From Antitrichia curtipendula (Eukaryota; Streptophyta; Bryopsida; Hypnales; Leucodontaceae), in NCBI GenBank assembly GCA_951230915.1, contig OX579635.1:22196001-22260000 (forward strand): DNA of 64,000 nt, in the 5' to 3' direction. The position numbers and the translations under genes are program-made. Positions 20,788 to 32,599 of the stretch are shown in pieces. How positions within the stretch are numbered: the first letter of the stretch is position 1; every line of letters starts with the position of its first letter. The notes below the pieces were generated by a model, which made no database searches, was not told the origin of the DNA, and was given only the letters and a program-made list of their open reading frames with translations.

Positions 20788-21867
20788 TCAGTCTCGGGAT
20801 CGCCCTTTTCCCGATTCCTCAAGACTTGTATCTTCACTTCCTAATGCTGCAATCAACAATGGCTTAGAGGGATTACTTGGGCATTTTGCTCGGATGTGGC
20901 CCAATTGACCGCATCCCCAACATCTCCCTTGTCGTTGATATTCTAACCTCTCTGCAGCTGTTTTGGCCAAGGCTGTAGTTCCACTGATGGTATCAAGCTC
21001 CATTGGGACCGGACCGGAATTTACCGGATTTGTTTGAAAACGCCCACCATAATCTCTGGAAACAGCAACAGCCGTAGCGGGGCGTCGATTTTGACGCCGT
21101 GTCCATAGTCTCTCATCAATCCGTGACGCCATCGCCATCCATTCTTGGAGCTTGCGTGGTTGTGTTTCCGCAGTGGCAATGGAATCCAAGACTTCGTCTT
21201 TAAGCCCTCCTCGAAATCGTGCCACCAAGCTCGCCTCATTCCAATCCACCTGCGCAGCATGCTCATTAAATACGGAAATGTAAATTGCCACTGATCCTGT
21301 CTGCCGGATTTTTCCAAACCGGTCTTCGGCGTTACCTTTCCGATCTATATCACCAAATACAGCGAGGACTGCTTCTCGAAAGACATCATAGTCCACGAGC
21401 AATTCATGAGGTCGTCCTTCATCTAGAGCCTGTAAAATTGGCATCGCCCAATTCTGGGCTGCACCTGCCATGTATGACAGCGCATACGCCACTTTGTCTT
21501 CCTCTGAGCGGTAGGCTCGAGGTTTGCCTCGGAATACTAATCGCAACTGAGCAAACCACTTGTACACCTCTCCGCCCCTCTTCCCATTGAACTTGTCAGG
21601 AGTTACAACTTTTGAATCCCTATCATCGAAACTCGTGCTGCCATATTCTTCCGACTTCTCTTGAGCCCGTCCCAGAGTTCTCGCCGTTGGTATTGAAGAT
21701 TCCATCGACGGGGTCACCGCCGTCCGCTCCGATATTTGTTGTACCATAATTGGAATGGCTGCTTCGAAAGCAGCTTGGATCTGCTGCTGAATATAAACTA
21801 CCCACTCGAGACCCACTCCTGCCATCGCCGGCGAAGTCGGGTTTGCCGCAGCTTCCTCGCGCTCCAT
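20788..21867 (-). CDS. Chromovirus copy 3: gag
   Basis: Gag with the CCHC knuckle and slippery heptamer at 20806-20812. Three private plus-strand changes lie at 21587 (C to T, Ser to Asn in DKFSGK), 21664 (G to A, silent) and 21800 (G to A, Ala to Val in LEWAVY). Copy 3 is thus the most divergent of the three in this gene. Confidence 0.87.
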   Translation of the reverse strand: MEREEAAANPTSPAMAGVGLEWVVYIQQQIQAAFEAAIPIMVQQISERTAVTPSMESSIPTARTLGRAQEKSEEYGSTSFDDRDSKVVTPDKFNGKRGGEVYKWFAQLRLVFRGKPRAYRSEEDKVAYALSYMAGAAQNWAMPILQALDEGRPHELLVDYDVFREAVLAVFGDIDRKGNAEDRFGKIRQTGSVAIYISVFNEHAAQVDWNEASLVARFRGGLKDEVLDSIATAETQPRKLQEWMAMASRIDERLWTRRQNRRPATAVAVSRDYGGRFQTNPVNSGPVPMELDTISGTTALAKTAAERLEYQRQGRCWGCGQLGHIRAKCPSNPSKPLLIAALGSEDTSLEESGKGRSRD

Positions 21868-22318
21868 CACCACCCCAAATTTGACAACGATCTCGTTACG
21901 AGCTTGTGGGACCTGCAAGAATCAGGCCGAGAATAATGTAACCACCCATATAACCGCTTCGTCGCATCCCTCAAATCAGCCTTCAAACCAAGCTTCGTCA
22001 AAGAAGCCCTGGTCAAGCTCCGTCGACTGATGGGAGCCTCTGATCACTGACGAAGACCCGCCAGACCTGACAACCGGCGCCCCTCGATTCCATCGCCAGT
22101 CCACAGTCCATCCATCGCAAGTTCACCCAGCCATTCGCAGCCAGGCTCACTGAACCAAATCTGATTGAGGAATCTTGCGCTGTTCAAAAAAAATCCCGAA
22201 TTACAGACTGTTCAAAATAATCCCGAATTGCCCAGTCTAATCCTACTTCCATCATTTCAACGTAGAGCGTAGAAGCAACCCTCATTCTGTGAGTGTGGAC
22301 AGTCCGGACGTCACATAA

Positions 22319-22638
22319 TGTAAGAATCTGCATACTTCACCCATGATTCTGTCGACACTCCAGTTCCTTCCTATAATCGTTTATCTTTAACACCGCACAT
22401 AATTACCTGCAAAACCTACATCTATGGGAAAGCAACCAACAATCAAGAGAAACCATAAGCCAAAACATTCTCTTATATTAACAAGATGTGACGTGAGAGA
22501 CAAGCCTCTCTCATTAGGCTTTAATAGCAATGACAACCCAACCGCCATAACTACCTTAGGGCATAAACTATTGGTATGAGTCTCCTCCCCTTAGGTTTAC
22601 TTGTCCCTAAGTCCAGCTATTATGATGGAGTCATAATA
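22319..22638 (-). repeat. LTR 4 (outer right; 5' LTR of copy 3)
   Basis: 320 bp. It has five private bases after offset 173 (GTGACG, CTCATTAGG, TTTAATAGC, GGTATGAGTC and a terminal ATA in place of ACA). The minus strand keeps TATAAGAG. Being the 5' LTR of the array, it would drive transcription. Confidence 0.9.
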
Positions 22639-22643
22639 TCTAT
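22639..22643. repeat. Right 5-bp target-site duplication of the chromovirus array
   Basis: TCTAT, paired with CCTAT at 5589-5593. Confidence 0.65.
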
Positions 22644-23699
22644 GTTTATCCAATGTCCAAAATGTTTAGCATTTTGTTTTAGGAAATAAAAGATAACAAT
22701 TTGTTGTTACAATGACAAAGTTGTTAGTGAACACATTAGCCATCCTATTGTTCATCCAATGTTCATTGAGCTTTTTATGGATATTACATCCAATTCTCGA
22801 GGATTTTTTTAATTTATTAGAAAATATAATCAAGCGTTTGCGTTTACAAATATGTGTAGTAAATTTCAGTTTGGCCAAGCTAAGGATTGAGGGATATATA
22901 TTTTTTGTGTAAATGGAGAGTTATGCCATCACATTGAAGATTTAGAACCCAAAATAGATCATGGCGCAAGATATGCACAAATTTACTTTTTAGATGATGA
23001 TTTGCAAACCAATCATCACATAGAGATCTTTGATGATCTTGATTGTGAGACCGTTAATAACATCCAAGAGGTTTTAGAATCAATCAATGCATTGGTTCGT
23101 GATTTTAAGTCTTCATGTCATGTTCTTTTGGGAGGACATAATATGGAACTTCATATCTCTGGTGAGACTCCTACCGGTGAATATCGTCATCGATACAATT
23201 GACCTGTGGTTCCAGAGGTTGCTGCTGTTATTCTTGACAAACAACATTTAGAATCCGGTCGAGATATTATTCTTCACTGACATGGTGAAAATTTACAACG
23301 GATAAAAGAAATTCATCCAGATTATGATGCTTTATCCTATCTTTTGTTGTTTCCGGATGGTCGATGCGGGTGGTCACCCACTTTCAAAGCAAATATTGGG
23401 GTGACTTTAGAGTCATTTGTCCATTATATGCTTTGTAAGCGACCCAAATCTAATGTATAGCATAAAGTTGGTAGATTATTCCAACAATACATAGTAGATC
23501 AATATTTGCGTGTAGAACATGAAAACTTGCTTTTAATTAGACATCATCAAGCATAACTTTTGAACTTCGAGCAAAATATTTTCAGGGCATTGTAGATGCT
23601 ATGCATGACAACAGTGGAGGACGCATTGGGCATCGCATTGTTTTACCTGTAACATTCATTAGATTTCCTCGAAACATGTAGAAAATCTTTCATGATTAT

Positions 23700-24545
23700 A
23701 TGATCTTAGTTAGAGTTTTAGACAAACCGGATTTATTTATCACAATGACATGTAATCCAAATTGGTTTGAGATCATTGATAAGCTTGAATCAGGTCAAAG
23801 TCTTCTCAATTGTCTAGATGTTGTAGTGCGTGTCTTTGAGCTCAAATTAAAAGCAATGATGGACAAAATCCCAAAGAAAAATATATTAGGGGAGACAATT
23901 GCTTTTTGTTATACTATTGAGTTTCAAAAGTGCGGTCTTCCTCATGCTCACATTCTTCTTTGGTTGAAAGACAAGATCAACAGTTGTGACTTTATAGATA
24001 GAGTTATATGTGCTGAGATTCCAAATTTGAATAGGCAACTGCAACTTTATGATGTAGTTGCTAAGCACATGATGCACGGTCTATGTGGTTTGGAAAATCC
24101 TAATTGTTCATGCATGGAGGATGGAAAATGCTCCAAGCATTATCCAATGCAATCTTGAGATACCACCGAGATGGATGGTGATGGTCATGTTTTGTATCGT
24201 CGTTGAAATGACAATCGCTATGTTAAAAAACATACTTGTGGTCAAATTGTCCATTTGGACAATCGATGGGTTGTGCCATACAATCCATATTTAATAGGCC
24301 GTTTTAATTGCCATATTAATGTGGAGGTTTGCAGTTTAATAAAAACTGTGAAATACCTCCATAAATATATTTTTAAGGGTCCAAATCACGGTGTTGTAGA
24401 AACAAATGAGGTTGTTGATGAGATTAAAGAATTTTTAGAAGGACGCTATGTCACCGCGCAAAAAGCATGTTGGAGGCCTTTTGGTTTTGAAACCAACAAC
24501 AAGAATCATAGTATTTGTTGTTTATCCATTCATCTTCCTGATTAA
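23700..24545 (+). pseudogene. Helitron relic: Rep (HUH endonuclease) domain
   Basis: PDLFITMTCNPNW leads the domain. The metal-binding HUH motif is GLPHAHILLWL (near 23935-23967). The two catalytic tyrosines are in KYLHKYIFKG (near 24350-24380). MMHGLCG and CSKHYP lie between. The key residues survive although the frame is broken by a stop at 24156-24158 and a later shift. Confidence 0.85.
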
Positions 24546-25299
24546 CAATATATTATCTTCCAAGAAGGAACATCTTTGCAATCAGTGATTGATCAAAACA
24601 GTAAAACCAAACTTACAGAATTTTTTGAACTCAATTGCTGCATTCATGCCTTGATTGCTTTTGACAATCAAGGCAATCATATGCTTCTTCAATACATGGA
24701 TCTTCTATTGCATTATAAGTGGAATGAGAAGAAAAATTTGTGGAAAAGCAGACAACACAAGATAAAAGTTTTTGGTAGAGTAAACATGGTTCTTGTAGGT
24801 ACGGAATTATTTTACTTGTGTTTGTTGTTGACTCATGTTGATGCACCAACTTCATTTGATGACCTATTTTGTTTTCAAGATATGATACATGTACGTTGGA
24901 TAAAATAGGTCATGCAAGTACGTTGGATTACATGCATTGCAAGAGGACTTTTACAAGACAATGGTGAATGAAACAATTGTCTCTAGGAGGCAACCGTCAT
25001 TACATTGCCTAAACAAATTTGACAATTATTTGCAACGCTTCTTGTGTTTGGACAACCATTGGATCCTCTTGGTTTGTTGAAGAGACATGTTGACGCTATG
25101 TCCAATGATTGGCGTAATGATCAAAATTGTTGTAGTAAAGCAATTTTGTCCATTAATGAACATTTGTTGTTTAATGACAAATGTATTGAAGATTTTTTTG
25201 ACATTCAAGATTTGAATGAATTTGGTTATCCAAATATTGTTGATGTTGCTGACAATGCCAATGACAACAATTACTTAGATAATTTAAACATTAACTTTA

Positions 25300-26652
25300 T
25301 AGAAGAGGATGTAGACAAACTTAATGAAGAACAACGCATTGTTTTTAATGCAGTTACTAATGCCATTTTAAAACCTCATCCTTCGTGTAAGTTATTTTTC
25401 TTGGACAACCCTAAGGGTACGGGCAAGACTTTTGTATACAATATCATATTAGGTTATCTTCGAAGTTGTGGTATTAAATGTATGGCAATGACAACAAGTG
25501 GAATTGTTGTTTGTCTTTTGCATGAAGGACAAACAACAGATTATTCTCTAAGTTGCCATTCTATTACAATTGCATGATAAATCAACATGTTCAATTAGTG
25601 CCCAATCATCGTTAGCTCAAAATTTACATGAAGTACAATTGATTGTACTTGATGAAGCTTGTGCTGGACATAGATTTATGATTGAAGCAATAGATCGATC
25701 ATTGCGAGATATTCGAGGTATAGATATTCTAAATGGCGGTCTTGTAGTTTTATATGGTGGTGATTTTTGCCAAACTTTGCTCGTCATTGTAGGTGGAGGT
25801 TGTAAGCAAACTGTTGAGGCTTACTTGCGACATTCATATTTGTTTCCACTAATGCAACATTTTCATTTGACCACTAATATGCGTTTACAAAGTCAACTGA
25901 ATTTTCAACAATTTTTATTAAATATTGGTGAAGGCAAAACCGGTTCAGAGATAGAGCTACCGCTTGGAATGGTTGCATATAGAAATTCTCTAAATGGACT
26001 CATTGATGCAATTTTTGATGACCTGGTTGATTTCTCTTAGCATATAATTTTGGTTGTCCGAAATGATGATGCCCAAGAAATCAACCATAGAATCACTGAC
26101 TGTGTGCCTGGTGATCTGCATTAATGTTTTAGCACTGATTTTATTCACAAAAATGATGAACATGTCCATCATTATCCAGTAGAGTTTTTGAACTCTTTAT
26201 ATCTTAGTGGTTTGCCACCTCATCAATTAAATCTTAAATGTGGTCAATATGTGATGTTGTTAAGAAACTTAAATCCGGCAAAAGCTTTGTGAAATGGTAG
26301 TCGCTTACGTTTGTTACAAGTATCTTCATTTGTATTCTTGTGTGAAATTGTGGAAGGGCGTCATTGTGGCCAAGAAGTGTTAATTCTAAGAATCACACAT
26401 CATTGCAACGATAGCTACTTGTCATTTACACTATGTCAGAGACAATTTCCTGTCACTGGTACTTTTGCAATGACAATCAACAAATTTCAAAGTCAATCAT
26501 ATAATTGAGTCGGCATTTATCTTTGAAATGAAGTATTTAGCCATGGTCAATTATATATGGCTTTGTCTCATGGTAGACATCCTGCAAACATTAAAGTTGC
26601 TAATGACAATTCAAATGCGGTGGGAACGGTAAAAAAATGTGGTTTACCATGA
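25300..26652 (+). pseudogene. Helitron relic: Pif1-like helicase domain
   Basis: LNEEQRIVFNAV opens the domain. Walker A is NPKGTGKTF, Walker B LIVLDEA, followed by YGGDFCQTLL, LTTNMRL, MTINKFQSQS and the C-terminal VFSHGQLYMALSHGRHP block. At least four breaks occur, with a frame change near 25565 and stops near 26040, 26125, 26292 and 26508. Confidence 0.87.
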
Positions 26653-27554
26653 GGTTTTTGCATGACATTGTCTTTGAGATTCCTACATAGATTTACACCT
26701 GAATCAGGTGGATGGAAAAGTTAAGAGTTTGTTTCAAACTCTGCATGTTTAGAGTTTGTGCACGCTTCAGCAACGTCTCTTTCCATCCTACTGCATTCTT
26801 TTGGTGTCCATCATTATTTCACTGTCTCAATTGAGACAGCCTACTTTATCAATAAATATGGTAGGATGATATTTGTAGCCATTTTGTTATATTCTTTTAT
26901 AGTCAATGGAAGGATATTCCATTGTATGCATCTTTAGATGCAATCTATTTATAAAATTTATCACTTTTCTTTGAGAGTATGCAAATAGTCAAATATGCAA
27001 AGATTCTAATGAATATATTTTTTAACTTGGATATATCTTTTAAAAAAAATTCTAGATTGCAATATATTCAAATGATTATGAAGATTTTTATAATTTACTA
27101 TTAGAATCTTTTATTGAAATATTCCACAATTTTATAAGTGAAAATTTTGCATGTTCTTTAAATATAAAGATTTTGATTCCAAAAATATTGAAATTACTCT
27201 ACATTTCAACGTATGTATATTTGTAGATTATTATACAAAGATTAATAATTTTTCATTGAAGATTTTCTTGAAATTGAAACTATTGCTGTACATATTCAAA
27301 TATGAAGATTCTACTTACATTGTTCACGTGATTAATTCTTTTTATTGCAATGTTTTCATCTTTGCAAAGTTTTTTTTGTGAAAACTATGATATAAAAAAT
27401 TTCTTTAATTACATTCTACTGCACTATATATATATTTTCAAAGAATATTGTATGAGGATGTCAATATTTTCATTTAAAGATTATACATACTTTATTTATC
27501 TACATTCTATCACATGAAAAATTGATGACAATAATATATTTAATGTGTAGCAAA
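26653..27554. other. AT-rich tail downstream of the Helitron gene
   Basis: Non-coding. Contains a hairpin AGAGTTTG-TTT-CAAACTCT (26724-26742) and a perfect 18-bp palindrome CTGTCTCAATTGAGACAG (26822-26839). Either could belong to the Helitron 3' region, but no convincing hairpin plus CTRR end is adjacent. Confidence 0.4.
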
Positions 27555-27640
27555 GCAAGCGCCAACCGCTAGTTAAGTAGTTAACCCCTAGAGAACCAAG
27601 TGTTCAAATTCCAAACAACTAATGAACACAAACACATCCC
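27555..27640 (+). repeat. tRNA-derived SINE-like head (candidate)
   Basis: CTAGTTAAGTAGTTAACC resembles a pol III A box (TRGCNNAGYNGG) and GTGTTCAAATTCC, about 30 bases on, resembles a B box (GGTTCRANNCC). Spacing and the intervening CCCTAGAGAACCAA look tRNA-like. No target duplication was found. The CTAG at 27569-27572 after a short AGCG...CGCT stem could instead be a Helitron 3' end. Confidence 0.35.
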
Positions 27641-30099
27641 AAGCATGCAAAAATAAGTTTTTTCATTCATCAATTATTTTGAGGATTCTTGTGTAAGTTC
27701 TAAAATAATATTTGTTTAGTATAGATTATAAAGATATTATGTATTTTGCAATTATTTTATAATTCAAAAGATACTTATAGATCTAGTTTCAAGAATTATT
27801 TTTTCCAATTCAAAAAAACTAAAATTATGACCCCTCCAAAATGACTTGAATAAAAAAGTAGGATAAAAATCTTCAAAAATCACTATGATTAGAACTTAAC
27901 ATTTTGACCTTAGAGGAAAAAAATTTGTATAAAAATTACAATTATTCTATTTACAATCAATTTTGGGCTTCAAATATTATTGAAAAGTATTATTGAAAAA
28001 TATTATTGAAAGAACTTTGTTTTGTATACTAATTGATACAACCATATCAATGTAATATAATCTATGGATCATATTTTACAACTATTGTTTGAGAGTCATC
28101 ATTAAATTATTTTTATAAGTTATATTTTATAATACGTCTTCAAAATTTTAAAAATCTCAATTCCCCTTGGTCTCTGAAAGGTTAAAGCAAACTTATATTT
28201 TGATTTTAGATTTGTTTGTCATGTATATTCAAATCACACCTATCAAGCCAATGGCACTATGCTTAGTACCATCAAAAAGCTCTTACAATAGAGAGAAGGA
28301 TGCTCTAGCAGATTTTGTGTTGTTTCAGTTGATGGGGCCAAACATATGGGCTTACGAAATTAGAACTTTTTTAGAAAATTGGTTGCAAATATCTTGCAAG
28401 TAAACCTCCATCACTTAGCTTATGTCATGCAAAAAAGATAGGTTTGCAAAAATCTTTTGAAATTTCAGATTTTATAGGAAACAGTAAATGAACGACCACA
28501 TTGGTTCACAATTTAGTTTAGAACAATTAGTACAATGTTTAGTAATTTGAAGAATCAATAAAGATTAGTAGAAGGATCATTTACATCAAGAATAGAGTAG
28601 TGAATTAACTTTGGTACAAAAAATTTATGTATTGAGTAAGAAATTTATCTTGATGTGAATGATCAAGATGAATTTATGTCATGAGTAAGAAATTTTTAGA
28701 GGTAGATTAGAATTTAGTATTTTTAGAAGGCTAAGTACAAAATGGAGAAAGGGAAAAAAGAGAAAATAGTAAAACTAGTGTGAATGAGACTAACTAGTTA
28801 GAATAATAAAACCAACCAAACTAGAATTAGAATTGGAAATTGGAAGAAATCTAATGGCAAACTATGCAACAATTTAAAAGCAAGTAGTCAAGTAAAGGAC
28901 TAGCATTAGAATAGTAAGAATCACAATATAGTAGTAGAAAACGTAGTAGAATAAAGTTGAGTACACTAAAGTAGAGTAGGGATGAAGAAGAGCCATTGGA
29001 ATGGAGGAAAACCTTAAAGGAAATCACAAGTGGTTCATTCAAATTTACTAGGGTTAGTTTCTTAGAATTTTTTTTTTGCATTTTGATTTTAAGCATGGAA
29101 CATATATGCTAGAGGAAGAGAAGGAATGAGTGAACTAGTAGAGAAGTTAGAAGTGAGTAGAAAATTTGTTGAATAGGTTTAACACAAATCCCTCCATGGA
29201 ATTAGACACAACAAACTCTTTTCAAATTTTCTGTGACTGTTTTGGAGATACTGTAGTTTTTTACTGCAAGTTTTTTCTAGTTTGTATGTTTTCCTTTGTT
29301 CTAATGTCATCATGGAGGGATCTTTCAGAGAATTTCTATGCAAAAAGAAATTATGGATTTTCTTTGCAAGGATTTTCATAATTTCCCCTATATCCACGGT
29401 GTGCCACCTAAATTTGTAGATTTTGCAACATTGACGCATCTTACATTTTACGTTGTTTCCACCTTATATGTGGTAGATTTCAAGAGATGAAAATTGTTTA
29501 ATATCGATTATCAAGCGTACCGTGAAGTTGGTCAGATAAGACTTGTAAGTTGTTAGCATCTAAGACAATGTTTTCATTTCACAAAAATCTATCATATTTA
29601 CAGTTGGTACATTTTAGAATCTTAGAAATTTACAATTTTATGTGAAATTGTAAATTGTTCAAACAAATGAAATCTACAATTAATTAATATTTTGAAATCT
29701 AGAAATCGGTCTACACTAACAATTTTGAAATGTACAAATTAGTAAGATTAAAAATTTAATATCTACATATCCTTCAGATTTCAGTTTTCAAAATCTACAA
29801 ATTATATTGATTATGCAAACTAAAATCTACTTTAAAATTATACTTTAGAGGCCTAAATCTATATTCTAGAATATTGAATTTAAAAAATGGAGTTGATTTT
29901 GAGGTAGAAACAGCTTCACATAACACTAAAAAATGCATAGATTTCCTCCTTAAAATTCCCTTAAAGTTCTATGTCTCACATTTCCCTGTGATAGTCACAT
30001 TCCCTATGAACAACAATTTGTAACATTTCTATGATTTCATAGAGGGGAATTGCAATAGAATGCCTACATGAAATTCAGAAAACGCTTCCTGTGAGAGGA
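27641..30099. other. AT-rich spacer, nothing recognised
   Basis: Only short open frames without family motifs. From about 29600 the word AATCTACAAAT recurs irregularly. Confidence 0.4.
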
Positions 30100-31600
30100 G
30101 GTTACTTGGTTGAAGTTAGAGTTAGGAGATGGAACCAAGATTGAGAGCAACAACTTTGGAAAATGAGATCAGGATGATCACAAAGAGTTTGGAGATCAAA
30201 TTTGGTGAGTTGATGAATCTTTAAGCTAACAAGCCTAATCTTGTATCATTTAGAGCAAAGACAAGGCGGTAGTGACCATTTAATGGCAGAAGATTTGTTG
30301 TTGCCTAAAATTTAGGAGTAACAACTTTGGAGGACAAGATCGAGAAGACACTAGAAGAAAAACGTGTCTGCTACAACCAATTGAAATGCAACTACATGTC
30401 CTATGCAACTGCACTACAACTATAATCTTCTATATTTGCACCAACTTTGACATAGTTACACTGTAATTGCAAAATAGTTGCAAAGTAGTCGCAACATGTA
30501 GTTACGCATACGGGAATGTAACAAAAGAGTTGATGTGAGGTACTTTACATCCAACCTTCATCACAATTGTTGATGTGGACAATTTTACGTTCTGTACACG
30601 CATACGAGAATGTAACAGAAGAGTTGATGTGGACAAATTTACATTCTATAGAGTCCAATGTGTCTATCTATAGTTGCATGTAATTTAAATTCGATAGCAA
30701 TTTAACTAGAATGCAACTAGATTGCAACTGGACTGCAATTGGATTGCAACTATAGTACAACTAGACTACAACTACATTGCAATTACAATTTGACTAGTGT
30801 TTGACTTAAAAACAACTAGACTTTAACTTGAAAAAATAGCATGCAACTAGAAAACAACTAAAATGCAACTACTATTAAGTCTTTTATTAATTGTCCCACA
30901 TCAATTGTCAAGAATACCATTAGGTTGAACATATAAGAATTGTAAGTTATAACAGTATTGTAGATTTTTATACTTTGTAGATTTCTACAAGTTGTAGATT
31001 TTTATAATCTACAAAAATCTATAAATATTTAAAGTTTAAGATATTTCTAGATTTGGCGATCTAAAAAAAAGATAGATCTGAAATTTAGAATCTACAAATC
31101 TTTGAAATTCAAATTTCAAATCTACAAGTCACAAAGACGCAAACTAGTTGCAAACCAGTTGCACATTAGTTGCAAACAAGTTACACACAAATGACTTCCA
31201 CGTAAGCAACCACGTTAGAAAAGTTCATCGATGAACTTTCAAATATACTGTCAAATGATAAACAACTTTGAATTTTTTGCAACTGCTTTGCAACTCATGC
31301 AAGGTGTCCACTACAATTGCAGGCTCCAAATTATCACCTAGTTGCAAATGACCTATGCATCTACATAATGAGTTGCACAGTGTAGTTGCAAAATCCCTTG
31401 TTCTCTTGTAGTGAGATCACAAAGAATTTGGAGTCCAAATTTGGTGAACTAATGCACCTTCAAGTTGTCTTTCCAACAAGCCTAGGATCACTTCATTTGA
31501 AACAAGGATGAGGTGGTGGTGGCTATTAAAGGATGGAAGTACAAAATGTTTGTTTCCCCTACAGTAGGTTGAAGTGATGACTTTGAGTGGATTATTTTAA
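30100..31600. repeat. Region bounded by diverged direct repeats with internal GCAACTAGA-type repeats
   Basis: About 30172-30320 and 31412-31590 share GATCACAAAGARTTTGGAG, CAAATTTGGTGA, AACAAGCCTA and an AACTTTGGAGG-like end. Between them ATTGCAACTAGA/GTTGCAAA words recur (30660-30890 and 31140-31400). GCATACGRGAATGTAACARAAG occurs twice, near 30507 and 30600. It may be an old non-autonomous element; no boundaries can be fixed. Confidence 0.35.
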
Positions 31601-32574
31601 TCTTGGCATTTGCATTTGAGTTATTGCAATATTCATTGCAATTTATTTATTTTAAATGGTTTGAGTTTGGCTATATGAATCGTGTAACATGTGTGGGTTG
31701 TGTTGTGACACTTAATAATCTCCATAGTCTTGTAACTTTGCCTTGGTTTGTGAATGTTTATTGTGTTTCTTGTGTTGGCCTTATTGATGAAGGTGTCTTT
31801 TGATTTCTCCAATGGTGTGGGGCTCTTCTTGATAATGTATGTGTTTTGGAATTTAGAAAAGATCAGTGAGTTATACTTGAAAAAATGCCATTAGAATTAG
31901 CGTCTAAATATACTAATTGTAGTTTGTTGTTCAAGAGGTCCATTGCTTGAAGGCATCTTAGGGTCACCACTCTCTATTGATCCATAATCCTCTATGCATT
32001 TTTTGACCATAACTGGTTGAATAGCTCATATAAACTTGTGAAGTAAAATCCAGGGCAAAATCGTTACAAAAATATTCTCTTATACATTAATAAAAAAAAA
32101 TGACTTATGAACTGGCAAATGAACTTATGAACAAACAAAAGTGGGTGATACATCAAAAACTGATTGCATCTAGCTTGTAGAAACCACCACCAACCCTAAA
32201 CCATATCACTTAATAAATCTATTTACAAGATATGGCTTAATAGAATTAATGAGAGATGGATCTCTGAATTTACCAAAGCAGACGGACTTAAATAATTAAA
32301 GAAGTTGATTGATCTGAACATTGATTGTGCATCATACAGTTTGCGTAGCCCTTGCCCTCTTGCAGTTGAAGCCTCATTTAGAAGTGGAAATGTTGCAAAC
32401 AGCAGTGACTACAGTGATTGTTACATTTTGCACGTTTTCGATTGCTTGGTGAAGGGATAATCTAGGCTGGGTGAAGGTGTGAAAATGGTTGAGTGAATTT
32501 GTGTGTTCAAAGGTGGGAAATGAGATTCGGAATGAGGATGGTGAGTGATGTCTTTGAGCTGCATTAATTAGGGT
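31601..32574. other. Spacer left of the hAT element, nothing recognised
   Basis: No terminal repeat, tandem array or coding motif was identified. Confidence 0.4.
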
Positions 32575-32582
32575 CTACAATG
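32575..32582. repeat. Left 8-bp target-site duplication of the hAT element
   Basis: CTACAATG, identical to 48853-48860. Eight bases is the hAT signature length. Confidence 0.9.
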
Positions 32583-32592
32583 CAGGGTTGTC
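32583..32592 (+). repeat. Left terminal inverted repeat of the hAT element
   Basis: CAGGGTTGTC. The match to the right end stops after ten bases, as in many hAT families. Confidence 0.88.
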
Positions 32593-32599
32593 TATCCGG

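Larger units (their letters stand above)
5594..22638 (-). mobile_element. Tandem Ty3/gypsy chromovirus array (three internal regions, four LTRs)
   Basis: The unit LTR plus internal region repeats with an exact period of 5575 bp, ending in a fourth LTR; 3 x 5575 + 320 equals the 17,045-bp span. Gene order on the minus strand is gag, protease, reverse transcriptase, RNase H, integrase, chromodomain, which is the Ty3/gypsy order with the C-terminal chromodomain of chromoviruses. A polypurine tract precedes each 3' LTR. No TGG primer-binding site follows the 5' LTR. Target duplications flank only the whole array, so one insertion was later expanded. Confidence 0.92.
22644..26652 (+). pseudogene. 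Helitron Rep-helicase (RepHel) relic, interrupted by the chromovirus array
   Basis: Rolling-circle transposase gene, degenerate, with many stops and frameshifts. In order: an N-terminal zinc finger (FIQCPKCLAF then ICCYNDKVV, about 22645-22730), YNQAFAFT and GELCHHIEDLEP (about 22828-22950), the HUH Rep domain, and a Pif1-like helicase ending near ALSHGRHPANIKV. This matches the Helitron domain order and spans about 1,330 codons from the finger on. The start lies left of the retrotransposon: joining 5593 to 22644 puts Gly-Pro-Met directly before FIQCPKC, as Helitron proteins have. Confidence 0.88.

Noticed and set aside
24648..24674. 10-bp stem hairpin GCCTTGATTG...CAATCAAGGC
   Set aside because: It lies inside the decayed Helitron reading frame with no functional context; probably chance.
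27569..27573. Helitron 3' terminus CTAG-T
   Set aside because: The stem before it is only four base pairs and overlaps CTAG; the tRNA-like reading is at least as good. Not called.
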